Assembly (NCBI RefSeq): GCF_907164905.1 | Contig: NZ_CAJRAF010000002.1 | Coordinates: 124,001 to 188,000 of the forward strand | Source: Dyadobacter sp. CECT 9275 | Lineage (GTDB): Bacteria; Bacteroidota; Bacteroidia; Cytophagales; Spirosomataceae | Direction: 5' to 3' | DNA: 64,000 bases | Part shown: positions 63,982 to 64,000 of the stretch, piece after piece | Layout: each line of letters begins with the position of its first letter | Numbering within the stretch: the first letter of the stretch is position 1 | Made by a program: the position numbers and the translations under genes | Notes under the pieces: model-generated | What the model was told of the DNA's origin: nothing | What the model saw: the letters and a program-made list of their open reading frames with translations, nothing else | Database searches by the model: none

Positions 63982-64000
63982 ATGGCTCATATTGGCCTGG
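63982..64000 (+). CDS. Start of a further gene, cut by the window edge
   Basis: ATG at 63982 reads MAHIGL before the window ends, preceded by AGAGGACAGG, a fair ribosome-binding sequence. Six residues cannot identify it; homoserine dehydrogenase or another methionine-pathway enzyme would fit the context but this is a guess. Confidence 0.35.

Overview
The window reads as chromosome of a Bacteroidota member of the order Cytophagales; the gene set resembles Dyadobacter and its relatives (Spirosomataceae). The support is a SusC/RagA receptor, type IX secretion (T9SS) sorting domains of both type A and type B, a short primary sigma factor, menaquinone synthesis by MenD, scarce Shine-Dalgarno sequences, and many TAnnTTTG boxes, the -7 element of the Bacteroidota primary sigma factor. 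There is no rRNA, CRISPR array, insertion sequence, integrase or phage gene.

Layout. 1-1064 is the N-terminal part of a susC gene running off the left edge. 1652-3532 is a secreted T9SS protein with a paralogue at 46808-49012. 3550-24217 is mostly housekeeping: an XRE regulator, dapD, gap, trmB and folC; then an envelope cluster (TonB-like protein, HU-like/SPOR protein, plugless beta-barrel, 1018-residue TPR protein); then a TPR lipoprotein, menD, rpoD, pnp, rpsO, an LptF/LptG permease, a START-like protein and a CAU tRNA. 24386-34135 is an accessory block, all on the + strand: three AraC-type regulators (one broken by a stop codon), an amidohydrolase, two FAD monooxygenases (one strikingly like Tet(X)), two VOC proteins and an ABC exporter.

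34191-46747 returns to core functions: AlkA-like glycosylase, holA, an AcpH-like protein, a SlyD-like FKBP, a dCMP deaminase-like protein, a DUF922 protein, comEC (frameshifted near its 3' end), a secreted metallopeptidase, phoH, dnaB and rlmD. 49096-54027 is a small redox and detoxification region: DoxX, an Rrf2 regulator, an NmrA-like reductase, a DODA-type dioxygenase, a porin and an SRPBCC protein. It has a matched pair of operator-like sites before the Rrf2 and NmrA-like genes. tex and an RsmB-like methyltransferase follow, then a second run of small accessory genes (57753-62530: SRPBCC, DUF2147, LLM flavin monooxygenase, WYL regulator, DinB, FMN reductase). An O-acetylhomoserine sulfhydrylase gene closes the window, and the first codons of another gene touch the right edge.

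Most notable: the repeated Rrf2-type operator; the Tet(X)-like enzyme with two altered substrate contacts; a 57-bp nested palindrome between dapD and gap; several other long A/T-rich inverted repeats; a conserved N-terminal module in the two T9SS type B proteins; a likely S15 leader hairpin; and two apparently broken genes (comEC, AraC). No clearly new multi-gene system was found. The nearest candidates are the envelope cluster at 8362-15260 and the T9SS type B paralogues.
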